From positions 1 to 48,939 of the forward strand of contig DZBJ01000007.1 in NCBI GenBank assembly GCA_022736275.1: 48,939 nt of DNA, given 5' to 3'. A program made the translations under genes and the position numbers. Shown piece after piece: positions 8,708-17,708 of the stretch (positions are counted from its first letter, which is position 1; every line of letters begins with the position of its first letter). This DNA comes from Rikenella microfusus. Lineage in GTDB: Bacteria > Bacteroidota > Bacteroidia > Bacteroidales > VadinHA17. The notes beneath the pieces are model-generated. The model worked only from the letters and a program-made list of their open reading frames with translations. It was not told the DNA's origin and searched no databases.

Positions 8708-10428
8708 TGGTGTCATTTCTTCTGAGAGTATGCAAAGAAAAGGTTGTCAGCAGCACTGATGAGCTTTTCGTGATCAGGCCCGAACCCGTTATCCTTTTGA
8801 AGGATGATTTTTCAGAACTGTTTGTATGGGGAGACCCGATAGTTGATGAATCTTTCGCTTCATCCTTCCTTCAGAACAGGAGTGCCGGATTCCTGCTTAA
8901 CAATGCTTCAGGCCATTTTTACTTCGTTCTGATTGACAGGAGAAAAGGAGAGGTCACTGCCGGCAATTCCATATTCAGTATACTGCCTGTCTATTATTTG
9001 GAGACATCTGATGCTCTGTTTTTTTCAGACAATGCAATCAGGCTTGGCAAACACTGCGGCAGGACAGGTCTCTCACCTAAATTTGTAACGGAGGTAATTC
9101 TCTTCAACTATCCTTTATCTGACCAGAGTGCAATAGATGGGGTAAAGCTTCTTTCCTCCGGTTCATTCTGCAGAATAGAAAATGGGAGGATGTCAGCAGT
9201 AAGACATTTTTCGCCTGAAGAGCTGTTTGTGAGCAATCCCGTTCCCTGGAAGAGGGCAATTAGCGAAGCTGCCGAAGTCTTCCTGGCCTCATCAGGAAAA
9301 TATCTGCCAGAAGAACCATATTTCAATTCCTTTACAGGCGGGTTTGATGGAAGAACCCTTTCGGCTGCAGGACTCTTTCATAACCGGACATTCACTGCAG
9401 TCTGTTTTGGCACAGAGAGATCAGGTGACCGGCTTTCTGCGAGGAATGCAGCAAAAGAAGCCGGAATCAGGCTTGAGGAGATCAGCCTGAACGATGAGTA
9501 TGTCAGCAAGGCAAGCCTGGATAACGGCCGGGAGTTCATATACAACTCTTCGGGAACGGGAACCTTTGAGAGGGCTCATTACCTATATTCAGCGAAGCAT
9601 CTGGAGAGGGCAGGAAGCTGCCTGGTAACCGGAAATTTCGGAAGCGAGATTTTCAGGGCAGCCCACCTGACGGGAGAAATGATCAGTAAAAACCTCTTTC
9701 ACCTTTTCAGCGGCGAGGATTCTGAATCAGCTTTCAGGTCAATTCAGAACAGCCGGGAGTTCAGGTCACTAAACAGGGACGTCATCAGGGGAGCATGGGA
9801 TGTAATAAAGGCAGAACTCCGTTGTCTTCCCTCCTTCTCGGCTGAATATAAGCAATATACGAGGAATCAAAGGTTTTACATCTTTTTCCTCAATGAGGTC
9901 TTCAGGAAGTACTTCGGTGCGGAGATGATAAACCAGTTCACCCGCATCAGGAACAGGACTCCCTTTCTTGACATGAGTTTTCTGAAGACTTTGTTCAGGT
10001 CGGACCTGGCTGGTGCGTACTCGGATTTTAATGAGAGCAATCCCTTTAAAAGGTACAAGGGTCAGCTGCTCTATGCCGAAATAATCAGGAGGGCATACCC
10101 GGCACTGGGTAAACCGGCTACCGATAAGGGTTACAGGCCGGATGATCTTCTGTCACTTTCAGGGAAGATCAGGATTGGCAAGAGCTATATAGCTAAAAGG
10201 CTTCTGAGGCCGGGCCGCGACTCTGACCCTAACGCTGTTGCCATGGCCTGGCTGGCAAACAAGGATTTCTGGAGAAGCAGCCCTCCGGCAGGAGATATTT
10301 TCAATAAAAATCTGCAGGGAGGCAGTGGCAATAATCAGCCTGACAGCCTGTCTTGCAGAGTGTGTACAGTAAACTATTTGCATCAGTTATTATATTCCAA
10401 TGAAGATCAGGGCAGTAATCCTTGCTAA
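8707..10428 (+). CDS. Asparagine-synthase-like protein, divergent
   Basis: A 573-residue protein with the two-domain layout of class B asparagine synthetases: an Ntn-hydrolase-like N-terminal half (FYFVLIDRRKG, then TAGNSIFSILPVYY) and a C-terminal PP-loop ATPase-like half. The mature N-terminal Cys of the glutaminase is missing; the protein begins MVSFLLR. The PP-loop SGGxDS reads TGGFDGRT at residues 210-217. It is therefore unlikely to make asparagine from glutamine. Related proteins in polysaccharide and peptide clusters are thought to be ATP-dependent amide-forming enzymes. A true AsnB lies 2 kb downstream. The exact reaction is unknown. Confidence 0.7.
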   Translation: MVSFLLRVCKEKVVSSTDELFVIRPEPVILLKDDFSELFVWGDPIVDESFASSFLQNRSAGFLLNNASGHFYFVLIDRRKGEVTAGNSIFSILPVYYLETSDALFFSDNAIRLGKHCGRTGLSPKFVTEVILFNYPLSDQSAIDGVKLLSSGSFCRIENGRMSAVRHFSPEELFVSNPVPWKRAISEAAEVFLASSGKYLPEEPYFNSFTGGFDGRTLSAAGLFHNRTFTAVCFGTERSGDRLSARNAAKEAGIRLEEISLNDEYVSKASLDNGREFIYNSSGTGTFERAHYLYSAKHLERAGSCLVTGNFGSEIFRAAHLTGEMISKNLFHLFSGEDSESAFRSIQNSREFRSLNRDVIRGAWDVIKAELRCLPSFSAEYKQYTRNQRFYIFFLNEVFRKYFGAEMINQFTRIRNRTPFLDMSFLKTLFRSDLAGAYSDFNESNPFKRYKGQLLYAEIIRRAYPALGKPATDKGYRPDDLLSLSGKIRIGKSYIAKRLLRPGRDSDPNAVAMAWLANKDFWRSSPPAGDIFNKNLQGGSGNNQPDSLSCRVCTVNYLHQLLYSNEDQGSNPC

Positions 10429-11458
10429 TGAAAGGTCTGAAGAGCACCTGTTGTGGATCAGGGCGTGTCAGAAATACGGGGAGGCAGTTGAATGGAGGGT
10501 TGTTAATCTAACTTGCGGCGAATGGCTGGAGGAGGTTGAGAAAGAGCCGTTTGATATTCTGCTGGCGAAGCCGGGCGGTATGACATCCATTTTCAAACAG
10601 CTTTATGACGAAAGGATCTTTATCCTCGGTTTCGTAAAACAGTATAAAATATTCCCTTCGCCCGGGGAGATCTTCATTTATGAGAACAAGCGGTTCCTTG
10701 CCTACTGGCTCAAGGCAAACGGTATTCCTCATCCTGTAACAGATGTATTCTATAATGAGGCAGAGGCTGCAGAGTTTCTGAAGAAGACAGGATATCCCAT
10801 TGTTGCCAAGATCAATATAGGCGCATCAGGCAGCGGCGTTGTGGTTCTGCATACGGAGGCTGAAGCACTGAGGTATCTCCGTCAGGTTTTCAGCAGACGC
10901 GGGGCTTACAGACGTCACGGACCGAACATGAGAAGCGGGAACCGGGGCAGGAGGGCTCTTTATTACCTTCTGCACCCGAAGGCGCTCATGCCAAAACTTT
11001 CAATATACAGGACCGTTGGCAGTGACCCGCAAAAGAATTTCGTGATCTTCCAGGAGTACATACCTCATGATTTTGAATGGCGGGTTGTAAGGACTGGCGA
11101 CTCCTTTTTTGCGCACAAAAAACTCAAGGCCGGTGAGAAAGCAAGCGGGTCTCTGCTTAAGAGCTACTGTAACCCTCCGCTGTCACTGCTCGATTTTGTG
11201 AAGAAATTAACCGACAGACATGCATTCCACAGCCAGGCCATCGATCTGTTTGAATCTGGGCGGGGATACCTGGTAAATGAGATGCAATGTATATTCGGTC
11301 AGAGCGATCCTCATCAGATGGAGGTGGACGGAAATCCGGGGAGGTACAGGTTTACCGGGGGACATTGGCTTTTCGAGCCCGGAGATTTTAACGGCAACGA
11401 ATGTTACGATGCCAGGATAGAATGGGTAATTGAAAAACATGGATCTGCAGAATCCTGA
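10400..11458 (+). CDS. ATP-grasp domain protein (RimK/ligase-like)
   Basis: A 352-residue protein with an ATP-grasp-like core: KRFLAYWLKANGIPHP (pre-ATP-grasp helix), GYPIVAKINIGASGSGVVV (lysine and glycine-rich loop that binds ATP), FQEYIPHDFEWRVVRTGD, then YLVNEMQCIFGQ. The last segment carries the Glu/Asn expected to bind magnesium. ATP-grasp ligases join a carboxylate to an amine via an acyl phosphate. Next to an Asn-synthase-like protein and a FemAB-like transferase, it could attach an amino acid to a sugar or carrier. It overlaps the previous gene by 29 bases and the next by up to 20. The substrate cannot be inferred further. Confidence 0.78.
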   Translation: MKIRAVILANERSEEHLLWIRACQKYGEAVEWRVVNLTCGEWLEEVEKEPFDILLAKPGGMTSIFKQLYDERIFILGFVKQYKIFPSPGEIFIYENKRFLAYWLKANGIPHPVTDVFYNEAEAAEFLKKTGYPIVAKINIGASGSGVVVLHTEAEALRYLRQVFSRRGAYRRHGPNMRSGNRGRRALYYLLHPKALMPKLSIYRTVGSDPQKNFVIFQEYIPHDFEWRVVRTGDSFFAHKKLKAGEKASGSLLKSYCNPPLSLLDFVKKLTDRHAFHSQAIDLFESGRGYLVNEMQCIFGQSDPHQMEVDGNPGRYRFTGGHWLFEPGDFNGNECYDARIEWVIEKHGSAES

Positions 11459-12458
11459 CAGCCCTTCAATGAGAGTTCTCTTTGTCTGTTCCGGCAGGAG
11501 CAGGGAAACAGTCAGCCCAGTTGTATTTTCACAGGGTGAATCCTTATCCCGGTGCGGAACAGATACTGAATACTTTCCCATCGGGGGAAAGGGTTTTTTT
11601 TCATACCTGGCGGCTGTATGCAGGCTCAGGAAGAGGCTAAGGGTGATGAGGCCGGATATAGTGCATGCCCATTATGCACTCTCTGCTTTTGTTGCACTGG
11701 CAGCCTGCAGGAGAACACCTCTTGTGGTCTCCTTCATGGGTGATGACATACTGGGCACCAACCGCTCTGATGGCACGACAACAATGGCCAGCCGGATCTT
11801 TTCAGGTGTCAACGCATTGTTTGCGAAACGGTTTTATGATTTTGTCATTGTAAAGTCGCCTGAAATGCATGCCAGGCTCAGGCCCGGGACACGGTCGGAG
11901 ATAATTCCCAACGGTGTTGACCTGCAGACCTTTTTTCCCATGAACAGGAACGAAGCCCACAAATTTGCAGGATTCGAACCGGGAAAAGGGAATTTTCTGT
12001 TCATAGGAGATCCGGCAAGACCTGAAAAGAATTACAGCCTGGCATCTGAGGCAGTCCTGGCGGCAGGAGGTGAACATAAGCTTCACATAATCCGGAACAG
12101 GAAGCCACACGAGCTACGTGTCCTGTATTGTGCTGCTGACGCAGTTATTATGACCTCTTTCCACGAAGGGTCTCCCAACATTGTTAAGGAGGCTATGGCT
12201 TGCAACTGCCCCATAGTATCGACCGATGTGGGAGATGTGAGAATCCTTTCAGAAGGTTTGGATGGACATTTCCTGACTGGTTTTGACCGTAATGAGGCAG
12301 CAGCAAAAGTGACTGCTGCCTGGCGGTATCGTTCCGTTACCGGCGAAACGAGCGGCAGGCAAAAGATAACAGAGATGAAGCTCGATTCTGCATCAGTGGC
12401 TGAACGTATTATCAAAATATACAGGGAATTGCTGTACTCACGTCAGCAGGGATCCTGA
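11439..12458 (+). CDS. Glycosyltransferase, GT4-like
   Basis: A GT-B glycosyltransferase. The N-terminal MRVLFVCSGRSRE and RPDIVHAHYALSAFVA segments form the acceptor domain (HAH is typical for GT4). The donor domain shows NFLFIGDPARPEKNYSLA and the E-x7-E motif in SFHEGSPNIVKEAMACNCPI, followed by STDVGD. Start choice is uncertain: TTG 11430, ATG 11439 and ATG 11469 are in frame. The ATG at 11439 sits behind an A-rich stretch, as is common in Bacteroidota. The ATG at 11469 begins exactly at the conserved MRVLFV and avoids overlap with the preceding stop. It belongs to the same transcription unit as its neighbours. Confidence 0.87.
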   Translation: MDLQNPDSPSMRVLFVCSGRSRETVSPVVFSQGESLSRCGTDTEYFPIGGKGFFSYLAAVCRLRKRLRVMRPDIVHAHYALSAFVALAACRRTPLVVSFMGDDILGTNRSDGTTTMASRIFSGVNALFAKRFYDFVIVKSPEMHARLRPGTRSEIIPNGVDLQTFFPMNRNEAHKFAGFEPGKGNFLFIGDPARPEKNYSLASEAVLAAGGEHKLHIIRNRKPHELRVLYCAADAVIMTSFHEGSPNIVKEAMACNCPIVSTDVGDVRILSEGLDGHFLTGFDRNEAAAKVTAAWRYRSVTGETSGRQKITEMKLDSASVAERIIKIYRELLYSRQQGS

Positions 12459-12473
12459 TAATCCATAACATTT

Positions 12474-14306
12474 ATGTGCGGTATATGCGGAGTTGTAAAC
12501 TTTGACGATAAAGCTGCCGGGGAGTCATCAGTCCGTTCAATGATGTCCGTCATGAAGCACCGGGGTCCGGATGACGAGGGTGTCTTTAGTGAGGGATATA
12601 CTGCCATGGGATTCGTACGACTCAGTATCCTGGATCTTTCCAGTGCCGGTCACCAGCCGATGGAGTCTGACGGAGGGCGTTACGTTATTGTCTTTAACGG
12701 TGAAATATTCAACTATATCGAGCTCCGGAAGGAGTTGTCCGGCATTGGTTACCAGTTCAGGACCGGGACTGACACTGAGGTGCTGCTGGCAGCCTATTCG
12801 GAATGGGGGGAGGCGTGTCTCGACCGGCTCAACGGAATGTGGGCCTTTGTGATCTATGACAGAAAGAGCCGATCATCGTTCGCTGCCCGGGACCGCTACG
12901 GTATTAAGCCGTTTTACTTTTACAGTGACAGTGAACGGCTGATATTCGCTTCAGAAATTAATCCTATACTTGCCGTGCTTGACCCGGGTCCGGGGGTCAA
13001 TGACCAGGCTGTCTTCGATTTTCTTGTATTCAATCGCACGGATCATACTGATACTACATTTTACCGTGGGATAAGGCGGCTTCCGCACGGATGTTACGCC
13101 GTCATTAACGATACTGGTTTTGAGGTTAAAAGATGGTACAGGCTGGCTGACCATCTGAATCCTGACAAAGCCTTCAAATCACCCTCTGAGTTCCTTGACC
13201 TGCTAAGCAATTCTGTTTCACTCAGGTTACGCAGTGACGTACCTGTCGGAGTCTGCCTGAGCGGCGGTTTGGATTCATCTGCCATCGTTTCACTTCTGGC
13301 AACACGGTTTGGCATAAAGGGGCTTAATACATTCTCGGCCGTTTACGGGAGGGGGCAACACGGGGATGAGTCTGAATACATAGCTGAATACAGGAATACG
13401 ATTGCCGACATGCATTTCACAACTCCTGATGCCGGCAGCCTTACCAGGGATCTTCCTGATTTTACCAGGATTCACGCAGAGCCTGTTCCAAATTCAGGCG
13501 TGTACGCCCAGTACAAAGTCATGGAGCTGGCCCGAAACAAGGTGGTGGTCACACTTGACGGACAGGGTGCTGATGAGATTCTGGCAGGGTATCATTATTT
13601 CTTCGGCATGCGGTTCAAGGACCTGGCAAAGCAGTTCAGGCTCCGGAGGCTGAGTGCCGAGGTAGTGCAGTATCTTCTAAAACACCGCTCCTCTTACGGG
13701 ATCATGGCAATGTTTTATTACATGCTTCCCGTATCACTGAAAACTACCGCACGGGTCAGGGAGAAGGGTTATCTGAAGGATGATTTCTACGAAGCTTGCC
13801 GGCATGAAAGCACTGTTACGCGTGATCTCTTCTCTGCAGATTCGCTCTCCGCATCACTTGTAGATCATTTTGAGCATAAGATGGAACACCTCCTGAAGTG
13901 GGAAGACCTGAATTCAATGCGATTTTCGCTTGAGGCAAGAGTACCTTTTCTTGATCACAGGCTGGTTGAAAGAACCCTGTCAACATCAGCAGACCTGATC
14001 ATCAGGAACGGTATGACCAAGAGCCTGATGAGGGAAGCGCTGAAGGGAGTTGTGTCTGAAAAAATCAGGACGAGAAGAGACAAAACAGGTTTCGGAACAC
14101 CTCAGGATCAATGGTTTAAAGACCCCGGACTTCAGAACATTATTAAAGCTGCAATAAGTCCCGGAAGCCTGATTTGCGGGAAATATATCGACCATAAAGC
14201 GGCTGCGCGGATATATTCACGATACTGCAACGGAGGCACGGGCATGGAAAGGGAAATCTGGAAATGGATCAGCCTTGAGGGCTGGTATCAGGGCCTGTCC
14301 GGATAA
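12474..14306 (+). CDS. asnB: Asparagine synthase (glutamine-hydrolysing)
   Basis: A 610-residue protein with the complete class B architecture. Cys2 (MCGICG) is the glutaminase nucleophile after Met removal. HRGPDDEG and FNGEIFNY complete the Ntn glutaminase pocket. The synthetase PP-loop is intact (SGGLDSS, residues 263-269), and LDGQGADEILAGY provides the aspartate-binding region. It hydrolyses glutamine and uses ATP to amidate aspartate or a similar carboxylate. Many AsnB homologues sit inside polysaccharide loci, where they may amidate uronic acids or other acidic sugars rather than supply asparagine. The start is 15 bases after the preceding glycosyltransferase. Confidence 0.92.
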   Translation: MCGICGVVNFDDKAAGESSVRSMMSVMKHRGPDDEGVFSEGYTAMGFVRLSILDLSSAGHQPMESDGGRYVIVFNGEIFNYIELRKELSGIGYQFRTGTDTEVLLAAYSEWGEACLDRLNGMWAFVIYDRKSRSSFAARDRYGIKPFYFYSDSERLIFASEINPILAVLDPGPGVNDQAVFDFLVFNRTDHTDTTFYRGIRRLPHGCYAVINDTGFEVKRWYRLADHLNPDKAFKSPSEFLDLLSNSVSLRLRSDVPVGVCLSGGLDSSAIVSLLATRFGIKGLNTFSAVYGRGQHGDESEYIAEYRNTIADMHFTTPDAGSLTRDLPDFTRIHAEPVPNSGVYAQYKVMELARNKVVVTLDGQGADEILAGYHYFFGMRFKDLAKQFRLRRLSAEVVQYLLKHRSSYGIMAMFYYMLPVSLKTTARVREKGYLKDDFYEACRHESTVTRDLFSADSLSASLVDHFEHKMEHLLKWEDLNSMRFSLEARVPFLDHRLVERTLSTSADLIIRNGMTKSLMREALKGVVSEKIRTRRDKTGFGTPQDQWFKDPGLQNIIKAAISPGSLICGKYIDHKAAARIYSRYCNGGTGMEREIWKWISLEGWYQGLSG

Positions 14307-14329
14307 CAGAAGAAGCTGACAGAACCATT

Positions 14330-15325
14330 ATGGAAGTATTCAGGAACGATGCAATTTCCGTCACTGAGTGGGCGCGGCTGATTGATGCGAGCCCCCACTC
14401 AACCCCTTTTCAGACCCTCGGGTTTTACAACCTTGTCAGGGCACTCGATGGAATGACTGCGGAAGCCATTGCATTGGCTGAAGAGGGTCAGATCAGGTGC
14501 CTGGCCGTGGCAGTGGTCTTTCAGGAGAAGGGATTGAAGGGCTTCCTTTCAAGGAGGGCCATCATTTACGGCGGCCCGGTTGTGGATCGCGAGTGGAACG
14601 GTTATGCTGATTCACTTCTGTTCGAAATTGATTTTACCCTATGCAAAAAGGTAATCTATTCTGAGACCAGGAACCTGTCAGACTACGGTTTCCTGAAGGA
14701 AGTATTTGCCCGTTATTCCTGGCGGTACCTTCCATATTACAACTATCATATCAATACTTCAGACTCTGCTCCAATGGCTAAGGCGGTCAGCGCGTCCAGA
14801 ATGAGGCAGATCAGGAAGGCTCTGAAATCCGGAGTCACATGGAGAGCTGCGGAAAATCTGCAGGAGGTTGACAGGTTCTATGATATACTCAGGGAACTAT
14901 ATCGTACGAGGGTCAGAAAACCGCTGATGCCGGCGGAGTTTTTCAGGGCATTTTTCCGGAGCGGCCCAGGGGTGCTCCTTCTGGTCATCCACGATCAAAA
15001 AATCATAGGTGGCATCATGTGTCCCCTCCTTCCATCCCGGGCTCTTTATGAGTTTTACGTCTGCGGCCTCGACAGGGAATACAGGGAACAGTACCCGAGT
15101 ATTATGGCCACATGGGCAGCCATGCAGTATGCAAGCATGAACAATATCTCTCTTTTTGATTTCATGGGCGCGGGCAGTCCGGATTCTGATTACGGCGTAA
15201 GAGACTTCAAAGCAAAATTCGGAGGCAACCTTGTCGAGTTCGGAAGGTTCAGGAAGGTACACAAACCCTTATTCTTTTTTATCGGCAGTACCTATATTCG
15301 AATTCGGTCATTTCTTAAGAAATGA
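14330..15325 (+). CDS. FemAB/GNAT-like aminoacyl- or acyltransferase
   Basis: A 331-residue protein resembling FemAB-related, GNAT-fold transferases (Acetyltransf_6/BioF2-like). Two GNAT-like halves are suggested: residues ~30-140 with a conserved IIYGGPVV segment, and residues ~150-300 with RQIRKALKSGVTWR, VIHDQKIIGGIMCPLL, LYEFYVCGLDREYR and FDFMGAGSPDSDYG. The last pattern, followed by VRDFKAKFGG, is typical of the PEP-CTERM/XrtA-associated FemAB-like family. Fem proteins use aminoacyl-tRNA to add amino acids to cell-wall precursors; relatives in exopolysaccharide loci may acylate sugars. The gene ends in an ATGA overlap with the DUF354 gene. The specific substrate is not known. Confidence 0.75.
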   Translation: MEVFRNDAISVTEWARLIDASPHSTPFQTLGFYNLVRALDGMTAEAIALAEEGQIRCLAVAVVFQEKGLKGFLSRRAIIYGGPVVDREWNGYADSLLFEIDFTLCKKVIYSETRNLSDYGFLKEVFARYSWRYLPYYNYHINTSDSAPMAKAVSASRMRQIRKALKSGVTWRAAENLQEVDRFYDILRELYRTRVRKPLMPAEFFRAFFRSGPGVLLLVIHDQKIIGGIMCPLLPSRALYEFYVCGLDREYREQYPSIMATWAAMQYASMNNISLFDFMGAGSPDSDYGVRDFKAKFGGNLVEFGRFRKVHKPLFFFIGSTYIRIRSFLKK

Positions 15326-16398
15326 GGATAATCGTTGACATCGGGCACCCGGCACACGTTCATCTCTTCAGGCATTTTGCCGGGGAGATGTCATCTGCGG
15401 GGAATCATGTTCTGTTTACCCTGAGGGAGAAGGAAAACGAAATACTTTTAACAGAGACTTTTGGTCTTAGTTATGTATCAGTGGGAAGGCATTACAGGTC
15501 TGCAGCCGGGAAAGCCCTGGGTCTATTATTGTCGGTTATCAGGATGCTGAAGGTTTCCAGGTCTTACCGCCCTGATCTTTATCTGAGCCACGGATCAATT
15601 ATTGCGGCGCTCACCTCATGGCTGACCCGAAAACCCCACATTTCCATGGAGGACACGGGTAATCCGGAGCAGGTGCGTTTATATCTCCCGTTCACTGAAG
15701 CAGTGCTCACATCGAATTCTTTTCACCGTGATTACGGACGGAAGCAGGTTCGCTACAATGGCTTTCATGAACTTGCATATCTTCACCCCTCAAGGTTCAG
15801 GGCAGACCACGAATTCAGAAATAAGCTTAATGTTCCGCCTGAAGCAAAGCTTGTTATTGTAAGATTTGTTTCCTGGAGTGCCTCTCATGACAGGGGAATG
15901 ACGGGTTTGTCTGACAAGGACAAGGAGGAGATGGTCTTTAACTTAAGCCGCAAAGCTTCGGTTATTATTTCATCAGAAGGATCCTTACCGCCTCCCCTGG
16001 AAGGGTTCAGGTACTCACTTCCTCCTGACACTATCCACCAGGCGCTCGCTGCCGCTGATCTCTTTATTGGTGAGGGAGCAACCATGGCATCAGAATGTGC
16101 TGTGCTCGGAACTCCGGCAATATATATCAATCCTCAGTCTGCGGGGACCATAGATGAACAGGCCGGTTTTGGCCTTGTATTCCAGTTCAGGGCATTTAAG
16201 GATTCGGCAGCCAAGATCGAGGAGATACTGGCAATGAAAAACCCACGGGAATTTTTTGGTGTTGCAAGGGCCGCAATGCTGAAAGAAAAGATCGACCTGA
16301 CAGGCTTCCTGACATGGTTTATAGGCGAGTGGCCGGAAAGCCTGGGCTTAGTAAGAAAAGACCCCGGTTACCAGGACAGGTTCAGACAGGCCACCTGA
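15322..16398 (+). CDS. DUF354 family protein (GT-B-like, epimerase/glycosyltransferase fold)
   Basis: A 358-residue protein with the diagnostic DUF354 opening MRIIVDIGHPAHVHLFRHF. Later it has LYLSHGSIIAALTSWL, ISMEDTGNPEQVRLYLPF and LFIGEGATMASECAVLGTPAIYI, the last being a nucleotide-sugar-binding GT-B-like segment (E-x-A motif). The family is uncharacterised but related to UDP-GlcNAc 2-epimerases and GT-B glycosyltransferases, and it recurs in surface glycan loci of bacteria and archaea. It is the last gene of the tightly packed cluster; a promoter-like region follows. Family confident, activity unknown. Confidence 0.82.
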   Translation: MRIIVDIGHPAHVHLFRHFAGEMSSAGNHVLFTLREKENEILLTETFGLSYVSVGRHYRSAAGKALGLLLSVIRMLKVSRSYRPDLYLSHGSIIAALTSWLTRKPHISMEDTGNPEQVRLYLPFTEAVLTSNSFHRDYGRKQVRYNGFHELAYLHPSRFRADHEFRNKLNVPPEAKLVIVRFVSWSASHDRGMTGLSDKDKEEMVFNLSRKASVIISSEGSLPPPLEGFRYSLPPDTIHQALAAADLFIGEGATMASECAVLGTPAIYINPQSAGTIDEQAGFGLVFQFRAFKDSAAKIEEILAMKNPREFFGVARAAMLKEKIDLTGFLTWFIGEWPESLGLVRKDPGYQDRFRQAT

Positions 16399-16436
16399 AA
16401 ACAATTTGTCGCATGCAGAATGCCTGTAAATGCAAC

Positions 16437-16468
16437 CTTTTAACATGATTGCATGTTAAATAAGATTG
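16437..16468 (+). promoter_or_regulatory. Possible promoter with palindromic spacer
   Basis: TAAGATTG (16461-16468) differs by one base from the Bacteroidota -7 consensus TAnnTTTG. TTTT at 16437-16440 lies at -33-like spacing (20 bases). The expected start of transcription (~16475) lies just before the ATG at 16483. The spacer holds the inverted repeat listed separately. The match is imperfect, so this is tentative. Confidence 0.3.
16439..16460. repeat. Perfect inverted repeat, 9-bp arms
   Basis: Arms TTTAACATG (16439-16447) and CATGTTAAA (16452-16460) are separated by ATTG. No T-run follows, so it is not a typical terminator. It lies between the possible -33 and -7 elements of the next gene and would suit an operator for a dimeric regulator. 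The in-frame ATG at 16453 lies inside the right arm, which argues against that codon as the start of the following gene. Confidence 0.5.
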
Positions 16469-16482
16469 TACACTTAACGAAC

Positions 16483-17676
16483 ATGAGAAAGATATTTATA
16501 TTACTTACACTGGGATTTACTTCATTGCTTCACCCATGGGGCGGTTTGTCTGCTGCCGGGAATGAATATCTGAAGTATTTCAGAACGGATTCGGCTTATG
16601 TTTACAGCTGGAACAGTACGGCCGGGGATTGGGTTCCTGCGTCGGTACAGCAATTCCTGTATGACGATGGAATACTGACGAATATTACTACCTACAACTA
16701 CACAACCCGCGCAGAGCAGGGAAGATCGGATCATTCCTACAACAATGCGGGACTTCTTGAAAGTGTTGTCAATTATTACTTCAGCAACGGCTGGATTGCA
16801 TCAACAAGGAACCTTTACACTTATAACTCTCTTGACCAGGTATCGGAGATCAGGGTCCAGAAGTATACAAATTCCTCGTGGATTGATGACCGTGTACAGA
16901 TGAATTACTTCTACGATATCTCAGGCAATCTTACTGAATACCAGATGATATACCTGAGGAACAATGAATGGACTCTTCCAACCACGGATTATTCATACTA
17001 TGATGATGAGGGGAAGCTGATCAGGAGGGAAGCAGTCTATTCGTCCGGCATCACAGACTACCGGATTCTCTACTCATATACCGAATTCAGCCTTCTTTCG
17101 GAGATGTTTGCCCAGTATCCTGCCACGGGCGACTGGAATAATCTCTGGAAGGCTGATTACCAATATAATCCATGCGGACTAAAGATATCTCAGGTCCAGT
17201 ACGCGGGATCAGGTTCCACCTGGATCCCCAATACCAGGACAGTCAGTTTTACCTGGTTCAAACCTGACCTGTATCCCGAAAGACGGATTGCAATATGTCA
17301 TAATGGGAAGACACTAAATTTAAGAACCAATGCCGTTCAGGAACATCTGGATCATGGCGACTGCCTTGGTCCGTGTCCCGGGCTTGATGGATCTGCCGCG
17401 GACATGAATGGCAATACGGCTGATATGCTGCCGATGCAACCGTTTACTGTTTTTCCCAACCCGGCAGGCGAGCAGATTACAGTTGCGAATCGCAAGGGGG
17501 AGGAGTTTGCGTTTACAAAAATAGAACTGCTTGATTTCAGGGGAAATGTGCTTCGTACAATTAAAGCCGCCAATGAGGAGCAGGTTTCGATACCCCGTGA
17601 CGGGCTTGCAGGAGGGCAATACTTTTTAAGAGTATACGCCGGGGAGGTGTATAACCTCCTGGTGATATTCAGATAA
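16483..17676 (+). CDS. Secreted protein with T9SS type A sorting domain
   Basis: The chosen start at 16483 gives a clean signal peptide (MRKIFILLTLGFTSLL...LSAAG); the ATG at 16453 would add ten polar residues and lies inside a palindrome. The mature region (about residues 25-260) is rich in Tyr, Asn and Asp with repeated strand-like motifs (LYTYNSLDQVSEIRV, YSYYDDEGKLIRREAVY) that resemble YD/RHS-like beta repeats. Next comes a Cys/His motif (C272-H273, then H288-x2-H291-G-D-C-L-G-x-x-C). The last ~75 residues begin FTVFPNPAGEQITV and end in GQYFLRVYAGEV..LLVIFR, the type A T9SS sorting domain. It is expected on the cell surface or released. Function unknown. Confidence 0.8.
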   Translation: MRKIFILLTLGFTSLLHPWGGLSAAGNEYLKYFRTDSAYVYSWNSTAGDWVPASVQQFLYDDGILTNITTYNYTTRAEQGRSDHSYNNAGLLESVVNYYFSNGWIASTRNLYTYNSLDQVSEIRVQKYTNSSWIDDRVQMNYFYDISGNLTEYQMIYLRNNEWTLPTTDYSYYDDEGKLIRREAVYSSGITDYRILYSYTEFSLLSEMFAQYPATGDWNNLWKADYQYNPCGLKISQVQYAGSGSTWIPNTRTVSFTWFKPDLYPERRIAICHNGKTLNLRTNAVQEHLDHGDCLGPCPGLDGSAADMNGNTADMLPMQPFTVFPNPAGEQITVANRKGEEFAFTKIELLDFRGNVLRTIKAANEEQVSIPRDGLAGGQYFLRVYAGEVYNLLVIFR

Positions 17677-17708
17677 CACATAAATCTAAATAAGTTCAAC
17701 CCGCCCTT

